Positions 26,742-35,766 of a DNA stretch of 64,000 nucleotides are shown here, piece by piece. Each line of letters opens with the position of its first letter. Position 1 is the stretch's first letter. Both the position numbers and the translations under genes were made by a program. Source of the stretch: Enterococcus sp. BWR-S5 (GTDB lineage Bacteria; Bacillota; Bacilli; Lactobacillales; Enterococcaceae); NCBI RefSeq assembly GCF_016745255.1, contig NZ_JADOEQ010000005.1, positions 1-64,000 on the forward strand, in the 5' to 3' direction. Below the pieces are notes generated by a model. That model was not told the origin of the DNA and made no database searches. It worked only from the letters and a program-made list of their open reading frames with translations.

Positions 26742-27689
26742 TTATCCCACTGAAAGAACATCCTTCAAGAAGGCCACTCTTTTCGCAATATTTTCATGTG
26801 TGATACTGCTTTCTGTTTCAGCATCATAGCAGTGAATTGTTCTCTTTGTTTCATTGAGCTCGACAGGAACGCCGGCTTGCTTCATTGCTTTGGCATACGC
26901 GATTCCTTCGTCTCTGAGGCAATCAAACTCGGCAGTTTCCATATAGGCTTTAGGAAGGTCTGCAAGAGAGCTTGCCTGAAGCGGCGAAACATAGTGAGGT
27001 GTTCCAAGGTCGCCATTCTTTAGATAGATATCCCACATCGTTCCTGAAAGGGTAGAATTCCAAATGGGTGTATCAGTAAAGGCCTTCATTGAGTCGGTGG
27101 ACATACTGGCATCCGTTGTAGGGAAACACATCATCTGACCAGCAATCGCCGGACCATTTTTATCTCTTGCCATTTGAGCAACTGCAGCTGTCATGCAACC
27201 GCCGGCACTGTCTCCGCCAATCGCAATCCAATTACGATCGATGCCAAGCTCATCTGCGTGTTCCGCTGCCCATTCAAGTAAGGAGTAACAATCTGTTAAG
27301 GCGGCAGGGAAGGGATGCTCAGGTAATAAACGGTAATCGATATAAATGACTTTACAAGGAATGGAAAGCGCGTAATCACGTAATAACCCAATGTGATGAG
27401 CCATACCTGTCATTAAAAAGGCACCTGCGTGGTAAAACAAAAGGCAAGGAGAGTTTGCTGCATCTTTTAGAGTATGAGGCTCAATAATTTGTATATCACA
27501 CATGTAGCCGTCAGCGCTTTGAATTTTCTTCTTGGTAACGCTTACCAAATCGTCACTTTTATTTTCTGCCCAAAGCTGACGAAGCTCTACATTTAATGCG
27601 GCGAAATCGTCTAAGGTTGCTGAATTTAGAAAATCATACTGCTCACTAATGCTGTCGAAATCTGGATGATAATCATATTTCTTAATCAT
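26742..27689 (-). CDS. Alpha/beta hydrolase, HSL-type esterase
   Basis: Predicted 315-aa cytoplasmic carboxylesterase of the hormone-sensitive-lipase group (Aes-like). The oxyanion motif reads FYHAGAF (87-91) in place of the usual HGGG. The nucleophile elbow is GGDSAGG with S161. The acid is probably the Asp in ETAEFDCLRDEG and the base the His in KRTIHCYD near the C-terminus. AAGGAGG precedes the ATG. It is monocistronic, ending at a bidirectional terminator. The natural ester is unknown. Confidence 0.88.
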   Translation of the reverse strand: MIKKYDYHPDFDSISEQYDFLNSATLDDFAALNVELRQLWAENKSDDLVSVTKKKIQSADGYMCDIQIIEPHTLKDAANSPCLLFYHAGAFLMTGMAHHIGLLRDYALSIPCKVIYIDYRLLPEHPFPAALTDCYSLLEWAAEHADELGIDRNWIAIGGDSAGGCMTAAVAQMARDKNGPAIAGQMMCFPTTDASMSTDSMKAFTDTPIWNSTLSGTMWDIYLKNGDLGTPHYVSPLQASSLADLPKAYMETAEFDCLRDEGIAYAKAMKQAGVPVELNETKRTIHCYDAETESSITHENIAKRVAFLKDVLSVG

Positions 27690-27811
27690 AAAATCCTCCT
27701 TAGGAAATGTAATTTCTTACATGATACCATCACATTGTGAATATATCCACATAAAGAGTGGAATAATTTTTCCAATATAATAAAAGAAAGATTATAAGAT
27801 AGAAATGAAAA

Positions 27812-27844
27812 ACAAAAAGAACCGGAAAACAGTATGTCCGGTTC
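27812..27844 (-). terminator. Terminator of the four-gene minus-strand operon
   Basis: GAACCGG (27819-27825) pairs with CCGGTTC (27838-27844), followed on the minus strand by TTTTTGTTTTT. It lies about 70 bp after the last gene of the operon. Confidence 0.75.
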
Positions 27845-27916
27845 ACTAAAATCAACTAGTAACTAATGCGCAGCCTCTTTCTGAAGCTCTGACTGTCAGG
27901 AGTTCGTGATAACGTA

Positions 27917-28606
27917 TTATGATTTTTTTGAAGCAGTCTCTTTTCTAAATGCGTAGGCTTTAAAATATTCAGGCTTATGGCGCTGAGTAAAGCTGTAGAC
28001 GGTCAAAATCAATGCACCAACTGTGTTCGTCAACAAATCACCCATCGTATCCATCAGCGCTTCTCTACCAATATAAGGTTGTCCGGCTTCAGTCATGTAA
28101 CGTTGCAAATTCATATTTCCAAGACTGTCACAAAGAAATTCCCAAAATTCCCAGAAGACTCCGCAAAGGCCTGCAAAGGCAAAGCCCATCACAATGAACA
28201 GCCAGGGACTAACCTTGGAAAAATCACTGTCTTTCATGTAATAACCAATCAATGCATAACCAACGGCAACGAGTAAAATGGGACTAACCGCATGAAGAAT
28301 CTTATCCCAAAAAGGAATGACGATAATCAGTCGTAAGCCGGTTCCTAAAAAAACAGAAATCCATAGGAAAAACCAGTAATAGAGACGAACGATTTTGGGA
28401 AAGACAAGTCCGGTAAATCGTGTGAAAAGAAATGGCAGAAAAATGATGGCAATACCGGCAATCATTTCTACTGTCAGCAGCTGATACTGGCTGACAGGCT
28501 CCATAATGAACATTTTAACGATGTTTACGCCTAAGGTGATAATGCCAAAAATCAGCAGGAAGAAGAAGGCTGCTCGTTCCTGTTTGTCTTCAAATTGTAG
28601 TTTCAT
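27917..28606 (-). CDS. YjdF/DUF2238-like integral membrane protein
   Basis: Predicted 229-aa protein with about six membrane segments. The conserved polar motifs are in or next to the membrane: WDKILHAVSPILL, GVFWEFWEFLCDSLGNMNLQ and DTMGDLLTNTVGAL. They match the WDxxLH, GxxWEFxEFxxD and DTMxDLxxNxxGA pattern of the DUF2238/YjdF family, whose function is not established. It is the last gene of an operon with the deoxyribosyltransferase (26 bp gap), a P-loop kinase and an Eis-like acetyltransferase. Confidence 0.8.
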   Translation of the reverse strand: MKLQFEDKQERAAFFFLLIFGIITLGVNIVKMFIMEPVSQYQLLTVEMIAGIAIIFLPFLFTRFTGLVFPKIVRLYYWFFLWISVFLGTGLRLIIVIPFWDKILHAVSPILLVAVGYALIGYYMKDSDFSKVSPWLFIVMGFAFAGLCGVFWEFWEFLCDSLGNMNLQRYMTEAGQPYIGREALMDTMGDLLTNTVGALILTVYSFTQRHKPEYFKAYAFRKETASKKS

Positions 28607-28632
28607 TATATTTCCTCCTGAATAATTGCCTG

Positions 28633-29112
28633 TTATTTTTCAATAAATTCCTGTATAGCCTCTAAAAATGCTGCTTCTGTTGGGAAGACAGCACCGTTTA
28701 ATTTTACCAGCCCTACAGTATAAAGATTTAGATAGTGGAATTGGTTTTCCGCAGTTTCTTGTAAGGCAGCCAGCTTTTGAGAATTATCAGCACCTTGTTG
28801 TCGAGTATCTGTATAGAGAGCCAATACTGGTATTTTCTTTGCGTAGGCCACTCCGATTTCGGAAGCAACACCGGCATCAATTGTCAGACCATCAAGAACA
28901 GCGACAAGCAGGTCACTTTCCAATACCTTTTCAGTATCTGCCAATGCAATCATTTTACTGTTGGCATAAGCTGTTTTGTCATTGATGGCTTCATTTTCTT
29001 GCGGTAGATAGACTTGAATATCTGAGCTTAACGCCCGAATTTCCTTAACTAAATAGTCATTATAAAGCAAATCTGCTTTGGCGAACATTGGACCAGCGAA
29101 GTAAATTTTCAT
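28633..29112 (-). CDS. Nucleoside 2-deoxyribosyltransferase
   Basis: Predicted 159-aa salvage enzyme that transfers deoxyribose between nucleobases. The start KIYFAGPMFAKAD is the family's first motif. DLLVAVLDGLTIDAGVASEIGVAYA holds the substrate-binding Asp and the likely catalytic nucleophile E85. Length is typical of lactobacillal NDT enzymes. Cotranscription with a P-loop kinase 21 bp upstream suggests joint nucleoside salvage, though this is inference. Hydrolase activity on modified nucleotides is an alternative. Confidence 0.88.
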   Translation of the reverse strand: MKIYFAGPMFAKADLLYNDYLVKEIRALSSDIQVYLPQENEAINDKTAYANSKMIALADTEKVLESDLLVAVLDGLTIDAGVASEIGVAYAKKIPVLALYTDTRQQGADNSQKLAALQETAENQFHYLNLYTVGLVKLNGAVFPTEAAFLEAIQEFIEK

Positions 29113-29133
29113 GTAATAATATCCTCCTAAAAA

Positions 29134-29634
29134 TTAAATCAATAATTGCTGCATTAAAATGTCAGTCGTTTCTTGAACCGAATGTGCTGAAACATCAATG
29201 CATGTTGTGTCTAGCTGTTGATAGAGCGGCAATCTGTTTAGACTGTTTGTCAGATTCTCAACTGCTCGTTTTCCCTGTGCGGCATCCTTCATAAAGCGTT
29301 CAGTGAGTGCCTGCTCATTGCTGATTAGTGAAAAAGAATGGAACTCAAAAGGTTCATCTAAACCATCAAGTAACTCATTGATGATTGCTTGTTCGTGCAT
29401 GACCCAACAAAAAATCACTGTGTTGATTGTCGAGTTTCTCAAAAAGGAGCCAAGTAGAAACGTAATATTTTTTATGACCATCGCTTTGTTTTCTTCGTTT
29501 ACGACAAATGGATGAAGGTCCCAGCACCAGTCGCCATCGAGAAATACAGACTGCGTCAGTCGGCTTGCCAATTCTTTGCTGACAGTGGTTTTGCCAATGC
29601 CCATTGGACCGCCGATAAAGATGAGCTTCTTCAT
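29134..29634 (-). CDS. P-loop nucleotide kinase-like ATPase
   Basis: Predicted 166-aa soluble ATP-binding protein. The Walker A is GGPMGIGKTT at residues 8-17, at the very N-terminus as in small-molecule kinases. SVFLDGDWCWDLHPF is a probable substrate and Mg-binding strand (Walker-like DGD). LTERFMKDAAQGKR resembles a lid helix with basic residues. It looks like the AAA_33/shikimate-kinase-type group; the substrate is unknown. It is 15 bp after the Eis-like gene and 21 bp before the deoxyribosyltransferase gene, so it is a middle gene of that operon. Confidence 0.75.
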   Translation of the reverse strand: MKKLIFIGGPMGIGKTTVSKELASRLTQSVFLDGDWCWDLHPFVVNEENKAMVIKNITFLLGSFLRNSTINTVIFCWVMHEQAIINELLDGLDEPFEFHSFSLISNEQALTERFMKDAAQGKRAVENLTNSLNRLPLYQQLDTTCIDVSAHSVQETTDILMQQLLI

Positions 29635-29649
29635 TTGCGAGTACCTCCT

Positions 29650-30870
29650 TTAGAAATCATCACTGAAATAGGCTTCCTGGTCGGGAAGAATTCTTTCCAG
29701 TGTGTCTAAGGTTTCTTTATCAGTCTCTAATCGTTCAATACGATAAAGATAGTTTGGTCTGCGGTAGTTCATGAACAGACAAGTCAGGGTTTGAATATCT
29801 AACGTTATCGAATGACCCAAGGGCTGGTCTCCAACTGTTACTTGCCCATTTTCATCCCATTGAAGAGAAAAAATACCATTATTCCATTCTGCTACAGGAT
29901 CTTTTACTACAAAATGAAAAGGAGCAGCGGTACTCTTGAATGGGTAAGAGGTCAAAAAGCCTTTAACATCAACAATTCTCGCCATAAAATAAGGTTCGAT
30001 GGTTTCTTTAATTTGACTGTCCTCTAACAGAAAGGCAAGCGGTTCATTTTTGTAGATGTCTCCCTGTACCCAATAAATCATTGAGAAGTGAGCGGTGATA
30101 AAGTTCCAGAGGCCATTCCTAGCTTCTTGATTCAGATAAAACATTTCTTTGATATGAAAGACTTCTTCTGCAACCCAGTAAAACAACACACCCGTAGGCT
30201 TTTGATTGGCGTCGTAATAGATAGCTGCGGTTCGTTCTTCCTCATTTTCAAAGCGCCAGTATTCCTTCCAATTAAATTTACTACGAATCATTGCCCCGTG
30301 ATTTTGTAAGGCAAATTGATCATAAACGGTAAATACATCTTCGTGATCAACTGCTGTTCGTTCAACCATTCCGGATACTTCAACAGCTTTAGGCAGCTGA
30401 GTATCTCTAATTTTGAAAGACAGCTTATCCGACATGATTTCCCAGCCTTTTCTTCGATAATAGGGGATGCTGTACGGATATAAATAGGAAATCCATTGCT
30501 TGTCTTCCTTCATTGTTTTCAGAGCCACATGAATCAGGTCTTGCATTAAGCCATGATTCGCATATTCCGGGTAGGTTCCGACACCGGTGATTCCACCCAT
30601 TTCGTAGAGCGATCCATGAATGTTTACACGACAAGGGTAGATGGAAATCTGAGAAATCAGCTTATTTTCATGAAACCATCCAAACACCTTGGACAACTCA
30701 AGGATTGGTCGTTTAGAGCGGACAAACTCCCGTTTATTATCGAAGCCGCTTTCTTCTAAATCGGATTCAGTAAATTGAAAGACATAGCTGAGCAGCTCAT
30801 TGAATTGGTCAAGATATTCTTCACCAACCGGCTTCAGCTTCAATTGTTTTCGAAAGTCATTCTGATCCAT
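29650..30870 (-). CDS. Eis-like GNAT acetyltransferase with sterol-carrier-like C-terminal domain
   Basis: Predicted 406-aa protein of the Eis/DUF4111-like acetyltransferase group. The first GNAT domain has ISIYPCRVNIHGSLYEMGGITGVGTYPEYANHGLMQDLI, where VGTYPEYANHGL is the acetyl-CoA loop, and SYLYPYSIPYYRRKGWE. A second, degenerate GNAT domain and an SCP2-like C-terminal domain (WDENGQVTVGDQPLGHSITLDIQTLTCLFMNYRRP) follow. Mycobacterial Eis acetylates aminoglycosides; the role here is open. The ATG at 30870 follows GGAGAGG; a TTG 15 nt upstream lies in the same ribosome-binding sequence and is rejected. It heads a four-gene operon. Confidence 0.85.
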   Translation of the reverse strand: MDQNDFRKQLKLKPVGEEYLDQFNELLSYVFQFTESDLEESGFDNKREFVRSKRPILELSKVFGWFHENKLISQISIYPCRVNIHGSLYEMGGITGVGTYPEYANHGLMQDLIHVALKTMKEDKQWISYLYPYSIPYYRRKGWEIMSDKLSFKIRDTQLPKAVEVSGMVERTAVDHEDVFTVYDQFALQNHGAMIRSKFNWKEYWRFENEEERTAAIYYDANQKPTGVLFYWVAEEVFHIKEMFYLNQEARNGLWNFITAHFSMIYWVQGDIYKNEPLAFLLEDSQIKETIEPYFMARIVDVKGFLTSYPFKSTAAPFHFVVKDPVAEWNNGIFSLQWDENGQVTVGDQPLGHSITLDIQTLTCLFMNYRRPNYLYRIERLETDKETLDTLERILPDQEAYFSDDF

Positions 30871-31074
30871 TTTTTTCCTCTCCAATTTCCATTTTGATTT
30901 ATAACAAGTATATCAAAAAACACGAAAACATACAGAAAAGTAGTGTCTATTACAAAAATACTGGTGAAATATGCGCATGAATAGGCTTTTTCCCTTTGAT
31001 TGGGAGGGAAAAGAACAGAATCGGATGAATCAGAAATGCATTTGATGAAAGTTCTTTAAATCTGTAAAAAACCT

Positions 31075-31083
31075 TGTTATAAT
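31075..31083 (+). promoter_or_regulatory. Extended -10 promoter of lepA
   Basis: TGTTATAAT is an extended -10 located 35 nt before the lepA start. A poor -35 (TTTAAA) lies 17 nt upstream. Confidence 0.6.
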
Positions 31084-31117
31084 GAGAACTGCTGATTGAA
31101 AAGAAATGAGGAAGACA

Positions 31118-32953
31118 ATGAATATAAATGATATGAAGAAACGACAGGAAAAAATTCGTAATTTTTCCATTATCGCCCATATAGACCACGGAAAATCAAC
31201 ACTTGCGGATAGAATCTTGGAAAAAACAAATACAGTGACTTCGCGAGAAATGCAAGCCCAGCTATTGGACTCAATGGATCTTGAGCGTGAACGCGGAATC
31301 ACAATTAAGCTTAACGCGGTTGAACTGAATTATACAGCTAGAGATGGCGAAACCTATATTTTCCATTTGATTGACACACCGGGACACGTCGATTTTACTT
31401 ATGAAGTATCTCGAAGTCTGGCAGCCTGTGAGGGTGCTGTACTTGTTGTGGATGCGGCACAGGGAATTGAAGCGCAAACTCTTGCGAACGTTTATTTAGC
31501 ATTAGATAATGACTTAGAGATTTTACCGGTTATCAACAAGATTGATTTGCCTGCTGCTGATCCGGAACGAGTTCGTCAAGAGATTGAAGATGTTATCGGA
31601 ATTGATGCCAGTGAAGCTGTATTGGCAAGTGCCAAAGCAGGAATCGGGATTGAGGATATTCTTGAGCAGATTGTTGAATATGTACCTGCTCCTGCAGGAG
31701 ATGTAGACGCACCGCTGAAAGCCTTGGTTTTTGACTCAGTTTATGACAGCTACCGTGGTGTCGTGTTGAATGTCCGCATCATGGATGGTGTCGTGAAGCC
31801 GGGAGATAAAATTCAAATGATGAGCAACGGCAAGACTTTTGATGTAACAGAAGTCGGAGTCTTTTCACCTAAAGGGATTGCCAGAGATTTCTTGATGGTA
31901 GGTGATGTTGGTTATATCACTGCCAGTATCAAGACGGTTCAAGATACTCGTGTCGGTGACACTGTCACTTTGGCAGACAATCCGGCAGAAGAAGCGTTGG
32001 ACGGCTATCGTAAAATGAATCCGATGGTGTATTGCGGCTTATATCCAATCGATAATTCCCGTTATAATGATTTGAGGGAAGCATTAGAGAAATTACAGTT
32101 GAATGATGCAGCGTTACAGTTCGAACCAGAAACATCACAGGCTTTAGGCTTTGGGTTCCGTTGTGGTTTCTTAGGTCTCTTGCATATGGATGTTATCCAA
32201 GAGCGATTGGAAAGAGAGTTCAATCTGGAGCTTATCACGACTGCACCATCTGTTATCTATCATGTGAATAAGACAGATGGGTCATTAGTGGTCGTGGATA
32301 ATCCAGCTGATTTCCCAGACCCGGGTGTGATTGATTCTGTAGAAGAGCCGTATGTAAAAGCACAGATCATGGTACCGAATGATTACGTCGGCGCAGTGAT
32401 GGAGCTTTCTCAAAGAAAACGTGGCGAGTTTATCACTATGGATTATCTAGATGATTATCGTGTAAACGTGGTGTACTATATTCCGTTATCAGAAATTGTT
32501 TTTGATTTCTTTGATAAGCTCAAATCAAGCACGAAGGGCTATGCGTCACTGGATTATGAGATGAGTGACTATCGTACAAGCCGTTTAGTGAAGATGGATA
32601 TTCTTTTAAATGCAGAGAAAGTGGATGCGCTAAGCTTTATCGTCCACAGAGATTTTGCTTATGAACGTGGAAAAGCAATCGTTGAAAAGCTGAGAAAGCT
32701 GATTCCAAGACAGCAATTCGAGGTGCCAATCCAAGCGGCGATTGGACAGAAAATCGTTGCTCGTTCTGATATTAAAGCTCTTCGTAAGAACGTACTGGCG
32801 AAATGTTACGGCGGTGACGTGTCTCGTAAACGTAAGCTGTTAGAGAAACAAAAAGAAGGTAAGAAGCGAATGAAACAAATTGGTTCTGTAGAAGTGCCAC
32901 AGGAAGCCTTCATGGCTGTACTGAAAATGGATGAGGATGAACCGAAGAAATAG
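31118..32953 (+). CDS. lepA: Elongation factor 4 (LepA)
   Basis: Predicted 611-aa ribosome-associated GTPase that acts on stalled or mistranslocated ribosomes. The G1 motif is AHIDHGKST (20-28), G2/G3 are RERGITIK and DTPGHVDF, and G4 is NKIDLP. The unique LepA C-terminal domain is present ([36 protein letters not shown]), separating it from EF-G. An upstream ATG at 31106 is part of the ATGAGGAAG Shine-Dalgarno region. The ATG at 31118 gives the length usual in enterococci. It is monocistronic with a strong terminator. Confidence 0.97.
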   Translation: MNINDMKKRQEKIRNFSIIAHIDHGKSTLADRILEKTNTVTSREMQAQLLDSMDLERERGITIKLNAVELNYTARDGETYIFHLIDTPGHVDFTYEVSRSLAACEGAVLVVDAAQGIEAQTLANVYLALDNDLEILPVINKIDLPAADPERVRQEIEDVIGIDASEAVLASAKAGIGIEDILEQIVEYVPAPAGDVDAPLKALVFDSVYDSYRGVVLNVRIMDGVVKPGDKIQMMSNGKTFDVTEVGVFSPKGIARDFLMVGDVGYITASIKTVQDTRVGDTVTLADNPAEEALDGYRKMNPMVYCGLYPIDNSRYNDLREALEKLQLNDAALQFEPETSQALGFGFRCGFLGLLHMDVIQERLEREFNLELITTAPSVIYHVNKTDGSLVVVDNPADFPDPGVIDSVEEPYVKAQIMVPNDYVGAVMELSQRKRGEFITMDYLDDYRVNVVYYIPLSEIVFDFFDKLKSSTKGYASLDYEMSDYRTSRLVKMDILLNAEKVDALSFIVHRDFAYERGKAIVEKLRKLIPRQQFEVPIQAAIGQKIVARSDIKALRKNVLAKCYGGDVSRKRKLLEKQKEGKKRMKQIGSVEVPQEAFMAVLKMDEDEPKK

Positions 32954-32965
32954 TATCAAAACTAA

Positions 32966-33019
32966 TAACACAGGAGCAATCACCAGTTTGATGATTGCTC
33001 CTGTGTTATTGCTTTTTTT
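32966..33019 (+). terminator. Terminator after lepA
   Basis: TAACACAGGAGCAATCA (32966-32982) pairs perfectly with TGATTGCTCCTGTGTTA (ending 33008), followed by TTGCTTTTTTT. Confidence 0.9.
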
Positions 33020-33020
33020 G

Positions 33021-33055
33021 AAAAATGGGACTGACAGGATATTCCCATCAGTCCC
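33021..33055 (-). terminator. Terminator after purC-like gene
   Basis: GGGACTGA (33027-33034) pairs with TCAGTCCC (33048-33055), followed on the minus strand by ATTTTT. It is 14 bp after the stop codon. Confidence 0.75.
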
Positions 33056-33069
33056 TAAAAGTATAGTTT

Positions 33070-33753
33070 TTAGATTTTATCCAAAATCAATTGAGCGCAG
33101 TCAATTTGGTTAGGAATATTGCCTTGCTCATCTTTGACACGCCAAATATCTGGTGTGATTTCATCAACGACATACATTTTTCCGTCAGCATCATACCCAA
33201 TTTCAATTTTGAAATCAATGAGGGTTAGATTCATTTCCGCTAACGCATCTTTAAGAACCGCCCCAACTTTTGTTAAAATCTCAAGTGCTTCATCATATTG
33301 TCCTGGTTTTAGAATGCCTTTCATTTGGCATAGACGGTCAGTAATCAAGGGATCGCCCTGCTCATCATCCTTCAATGTCACTTCAAGATACGGCGGATCA
33401 AAAGGTAATCCTTCCGGTAAAGTAAAACGACGACACATACTACCAGCAGTGAAATAGCGCAAAACAAATTCTAAATTCGGTACCGTTAGTTGGCGAACCT
33501 TCATGATACCTTTTTCAATGTCTGCATCTAAATAGTGAGTAGGAATATCATTTTTTTCCATCAGTTCAAAGAAGTATTTAGAAACAGTCAAACCAATTTT
33601 TCCTTTGCCATCAACGCTGCCGCCAACTGTGTTAGAGCCTGGATCAAAGACACCATCTTCGCCAGTTGCGCTATCCTTAAATAATAAGTAAACCTCTTTG
33701 TTTTCTTCATCAAGTAAGACCGTTTTTGTTTTGCCGTCGTACAATTCCTTCAT
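33070..33753 (-). CDS. purC: Divergent SAICAR synthase-like protein
   Basis: Predicted 227-aa enzyme of the PurC fold, which joins aspartate to CAIR in purine synthesis. Family features are LYDGKTKTVLL at the N-terminus, KVRQLTVPNLEFVLRYFTAGSMCRRF and LTLIDFKIEIGYDADGKMYVVDEITPD. The match is imperfect. The usual DEISPDTCRLWD reads DEITPDIWRVKD, and the usual KDxATAxNGxK reads KDSATGEDGVFD. The gene stands alone, not in a pur operon. The ATG at 33753 matches the usual N-terminus; upstream in-frame codons to 33816 are leader. PurBox-like sites upstream support a purine link. A paralogue with altered substrate is possible. Confidence 0.8.
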   Translation of the reverse strand: MKELYDGKTKTVLLDEENKEVYLLFKDSATGEDGVFDPGSNTVGGSVDGKGKIGLTVSKYFFELMEKNDIPTHYLDADIEKGIMKVRQLTVPNLEFVLRYFTAGSMCRRFTLPEGLPFDPPYLEVTLKDDEQGDPLITDRLCQMKGILKPGQYDEALEILTKVGAVLKDALAEMNLTLIDFKIEIGYDADGKMYVVDEITPDIWRVKDEQGNIPNQIDCAQLILDKI

Positions 33754-33824
33754 GTTTTTCCCGCCTTCGTTAAAATTTCTAGTATTTAAATTAATGATAC
33801 CATTGGATATTTTCACTGTCGATT

Positions 33825-33930
33825 ATTTTTCGGATTTTAGTCTAAATAAGTTGATTAAAGTTCGTGTTTAGCTCGTTATGTGTGTTTAAATCGTATTAAA
33901 AGTTTTCCTGATTGATTTTCGTTCGTGTTT
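33825..33930 (-). promoter_or_regulatory. PurBox-like elements upstream of purC
   Basis: Read on the minus strand, AAATCCGAAAAAT (33837-33825) matches 12 of 13 positions of the PurR box AWWWCCGAACWWT. AAACACGAACTTT (33869-33857) matches 11 of 13. A third related site lies at 33930-33918 and shares the exact AAACACGAAC with the second. PurR control is an inference. The rest of 33754-34016 holds no gene I can support. Confidence 0.5.
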
Positions 33931-34016
33931 TTCGAGTGTCACAAGAATTTTTTAGAGTGCTTTTCACTCCCCTGGTTTTGAAGAGGGGAAAGGAGCAGTT
34001 TTTATGTAGCGTTATT

Positions 34017-34048
34017 GAAAAAGATGCCAGTGATTTCTCACTGACATC
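34017..34048 (-). terminator. Terminator after the triple-RidA gene
   Basis: GATGCCAGTGA (34023-34033) pairs with TCACTGACATC (34038-34048), with a 4-nt loop. Five T follow on the minus strand. Confidence 0.85.
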
Positions 34049-34070
34049 ATAATTCGAGTGTTTTAATTTC

Positions 34071-35342
34071 TTATTTTACAATCGGTGGAGTTCCTTCCGC
34101 GTTTCCGGCGATTGCTTCGATTTGAATCAACGCATTTTTAGGCAGCTCAGATACGCCCACGACTCTTCTGGCAGGGGTGCCGTCTGGGAAGAAGGTACCA
34201 TAGATTTCATCTACTGCAGCAAGATTGGCGATATCTTTAAGATAGATATTTACCTTCACTAAATCCTCCAAAACATGGTTCACGCTCTCAATAATCGTTT
34301 TGATATTTCTCAGGCATTGCTCTGTCTGCTCTTTGATACCACCAACTACAATTTCACCGGTTTGTGGATTCAAAGGCAATTGAGCTGAGATATTATTATA
34401 GTGAGAAAAAGCAACTGTCTGTGTAGCTAGAGAGCAAATAGGTGCTTTTGTTGTATTGTTTGCTTCAAGGATAAGTCCGTGTCGGTCCTCAATTGCTTGC
34501 GGAGGAGTACCATCTCCATGAGAAACAACCGCTTCGATTTGTACCAGAGCATCCATAGGCAAAGCGGCAGCTGGAACAACTGACCGTGCTGGAACATAGG
34601 CTACAGCTCTGGCAATCGCTGAGTCAGGGAAAAAGGTTTTATACACTTCATCGATAGCGTCAATATCTGCCAGATTTTTAACGAAAACAGTGATTTTAAC
34701 AATATCATCAAATGGTACATCGATGCTTTCTAAAATCGTTTTAATATTTTTCAAGCATTGGCTGGTTTGTTCCCCGATCCCGCCAACGACTACTCTGTTT
34801 GTTTTAGGATCAATTGGTAACTGGGCAGAGAGGTTGTTGTAGTGGGAAAAAGAAACTGTCTGCGTAGAAAGCGAATTGACTGGCGCTTTATCAGTATTGT
34901 TCGTCAGTTTTATAAGATCCCCGGCCTGCGGAGCATCAGGGATGGTTCCTTCACCATTTGAAAGAAGTGCTTCGATTTGAACAAGAGCATTCATAGGTAG
35001 AGCATCGACTGCAACGACAGTTCGCGAAGGAAGATAGGTTGTGAAATATGTCTTATACACCTCATCTACAACCTCGACATCTTTAATATCTGTCACGAAA
35101 ACAGTGATTCTGATGATATCACTCATTACATGGTGGATACTGTTTGTAATCGCTTGAATATTTTTGAAGCATTGCTCGGCTTGCTCTTTGATGCCACCGG
35201 CTACTAATTTACCGGTTTGCGGATTTAACGGTAATTGAGCTGAAAAATTGTTGTAGTGAGAAAAAGCGACCGTTTGAGAAGCCAGAGGATGCATAGGTGC
35301 TTTATCAGTGTTCCTTGCTAATACAATGTTATCTTTTGTCAT
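34071..35342 (-). CDS. Triple-domain RidA (YjgF/UK114) protein
   Basis: Predicted 423-aa cytoplasmic protein built of three RidA domains in tandem, at about 8-133, 148-275 and 295-418. Each repeats the pattern NTDKAP...SxQTVxFSHYNNxSAQLPxxPxTG, GGIxEQxxQCxxNI and LPxxALVQIEA. RidA proteins deaminate reactive enamine/imine intermediates from PLP enzymes; the key Arg is kept in every copy (R107, R253, R392). Ordinary RidA is about 125-130 aa and forms trimers, so this chain could fold as a covalent trimer. Domain 2 carries an extra 8 residues (ARAVAYVPARSVVP) that look like a small duplication. The ATG at 35342 follows AGGAG; the GTG six nt upstream is too close to it. Confidence 0.9.
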   Translation of the reverse strand: MTKDNIVLARNTDKAPMHPLASQTVAFSHYNNFSAQLPLNPQTGKLVAGGIKEQAEQCFKNIQAITNSIHHVMSDIIRITVFVTDIKDVEVVDEVYKTYFTTYLPSRTVVAVDALPMNALVQIEALLSNGEGTIPDAPQAGDLIKLTNNTDKAPVNSLSTQTVSFSHYNNLSAQLPIDPKTNRVVVGGIGEQTSQCLKNIKTILESIDVPFDDIVKITVFVKNLADIDAIDEVYKTFFPDSAIARAVAYVPARSVVPAAALPMDALVQIEAVVSHGDGTPPQAIEDRHGLILEANNTTKAPICSLATQTVAFSHYNNISAQLPLNPQTGEIVVGGIKEQTEQCLRNIKTIIESVNHVLEDLVKVNIYLKDIANLAAVDEIYGTFFPDGTPARRVVGVSELPKNALIQIEAIAGNAEGTPPIVK

Positions 35343-35390
35343 ATTCACGTACTCCTTTGATTTTCATTTTTGTTTGTCGTTCAAGATAAA

Positions 35391-35429
35391 AGTCTAATCT
35401 ATTAGATAAAGTTAGTCAAGCGCTTTCAT
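35391..35429 (-). promoter_or_regulatory. Promoter of the triple-RidA gene with palindrome and cre-like site
   Basis: On the minus strand, -35 TTGACT (35419-35414) is 17 nt from -10 TAGACT (35396-35391). A palindrome TCTAAT-CT-ATTAGA (35393-35406) lies in the spacer and overlaps the -10, in position to act as an operator. TGAAAGCGCTTGAC (overlapping the -35) agrees with 11 of 14 positions of the CcpA cre consensus. Control by the neighbouring LacI protein or by CcpA is inference. Confidence 0.5.
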
Positions 35430-35729
35430 TGTTGTTTTTTAAGGGTTTTGTGTTTTTTTTAGAAGAGAAGAGAACATTTTTTTTACTATGATAAATTGAT
35501 AGAATAGCTAACGTGAAAATCGTCAATAGTTATCTGTCAGAAAATCGGCATTAGTTATGTTAAATTCTACTCAAGCAAGCTGTAGCTCTGTGATTATGTC
35601 GCTTCACATAATAGCGAGAAAATATTCAGATGAAATAGTGGTCTTATTGTGGTTTTTTATCTTACTGAGAATAGTGCTTAAATTGCCAAGTTTGATAGGT
35701 TGTCTGGCAATACACTTCAACCAAATAAG

Positions 35730-35766
35730 AACTCCTACTGCAGCTTTATCATCTGTAGTAGGAGTT
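35730..35766. terminator. Hairpin after the LacI-type regulator gene
   Basis: AACTCCTACTGCAG (35730-35743) pairs with CTGTAGTAGGAGTT (35753-35766) with one wobble. The T runs are poor on both sides. It lies 30 bp after the regulator stop codon. Confidence 0.6.
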
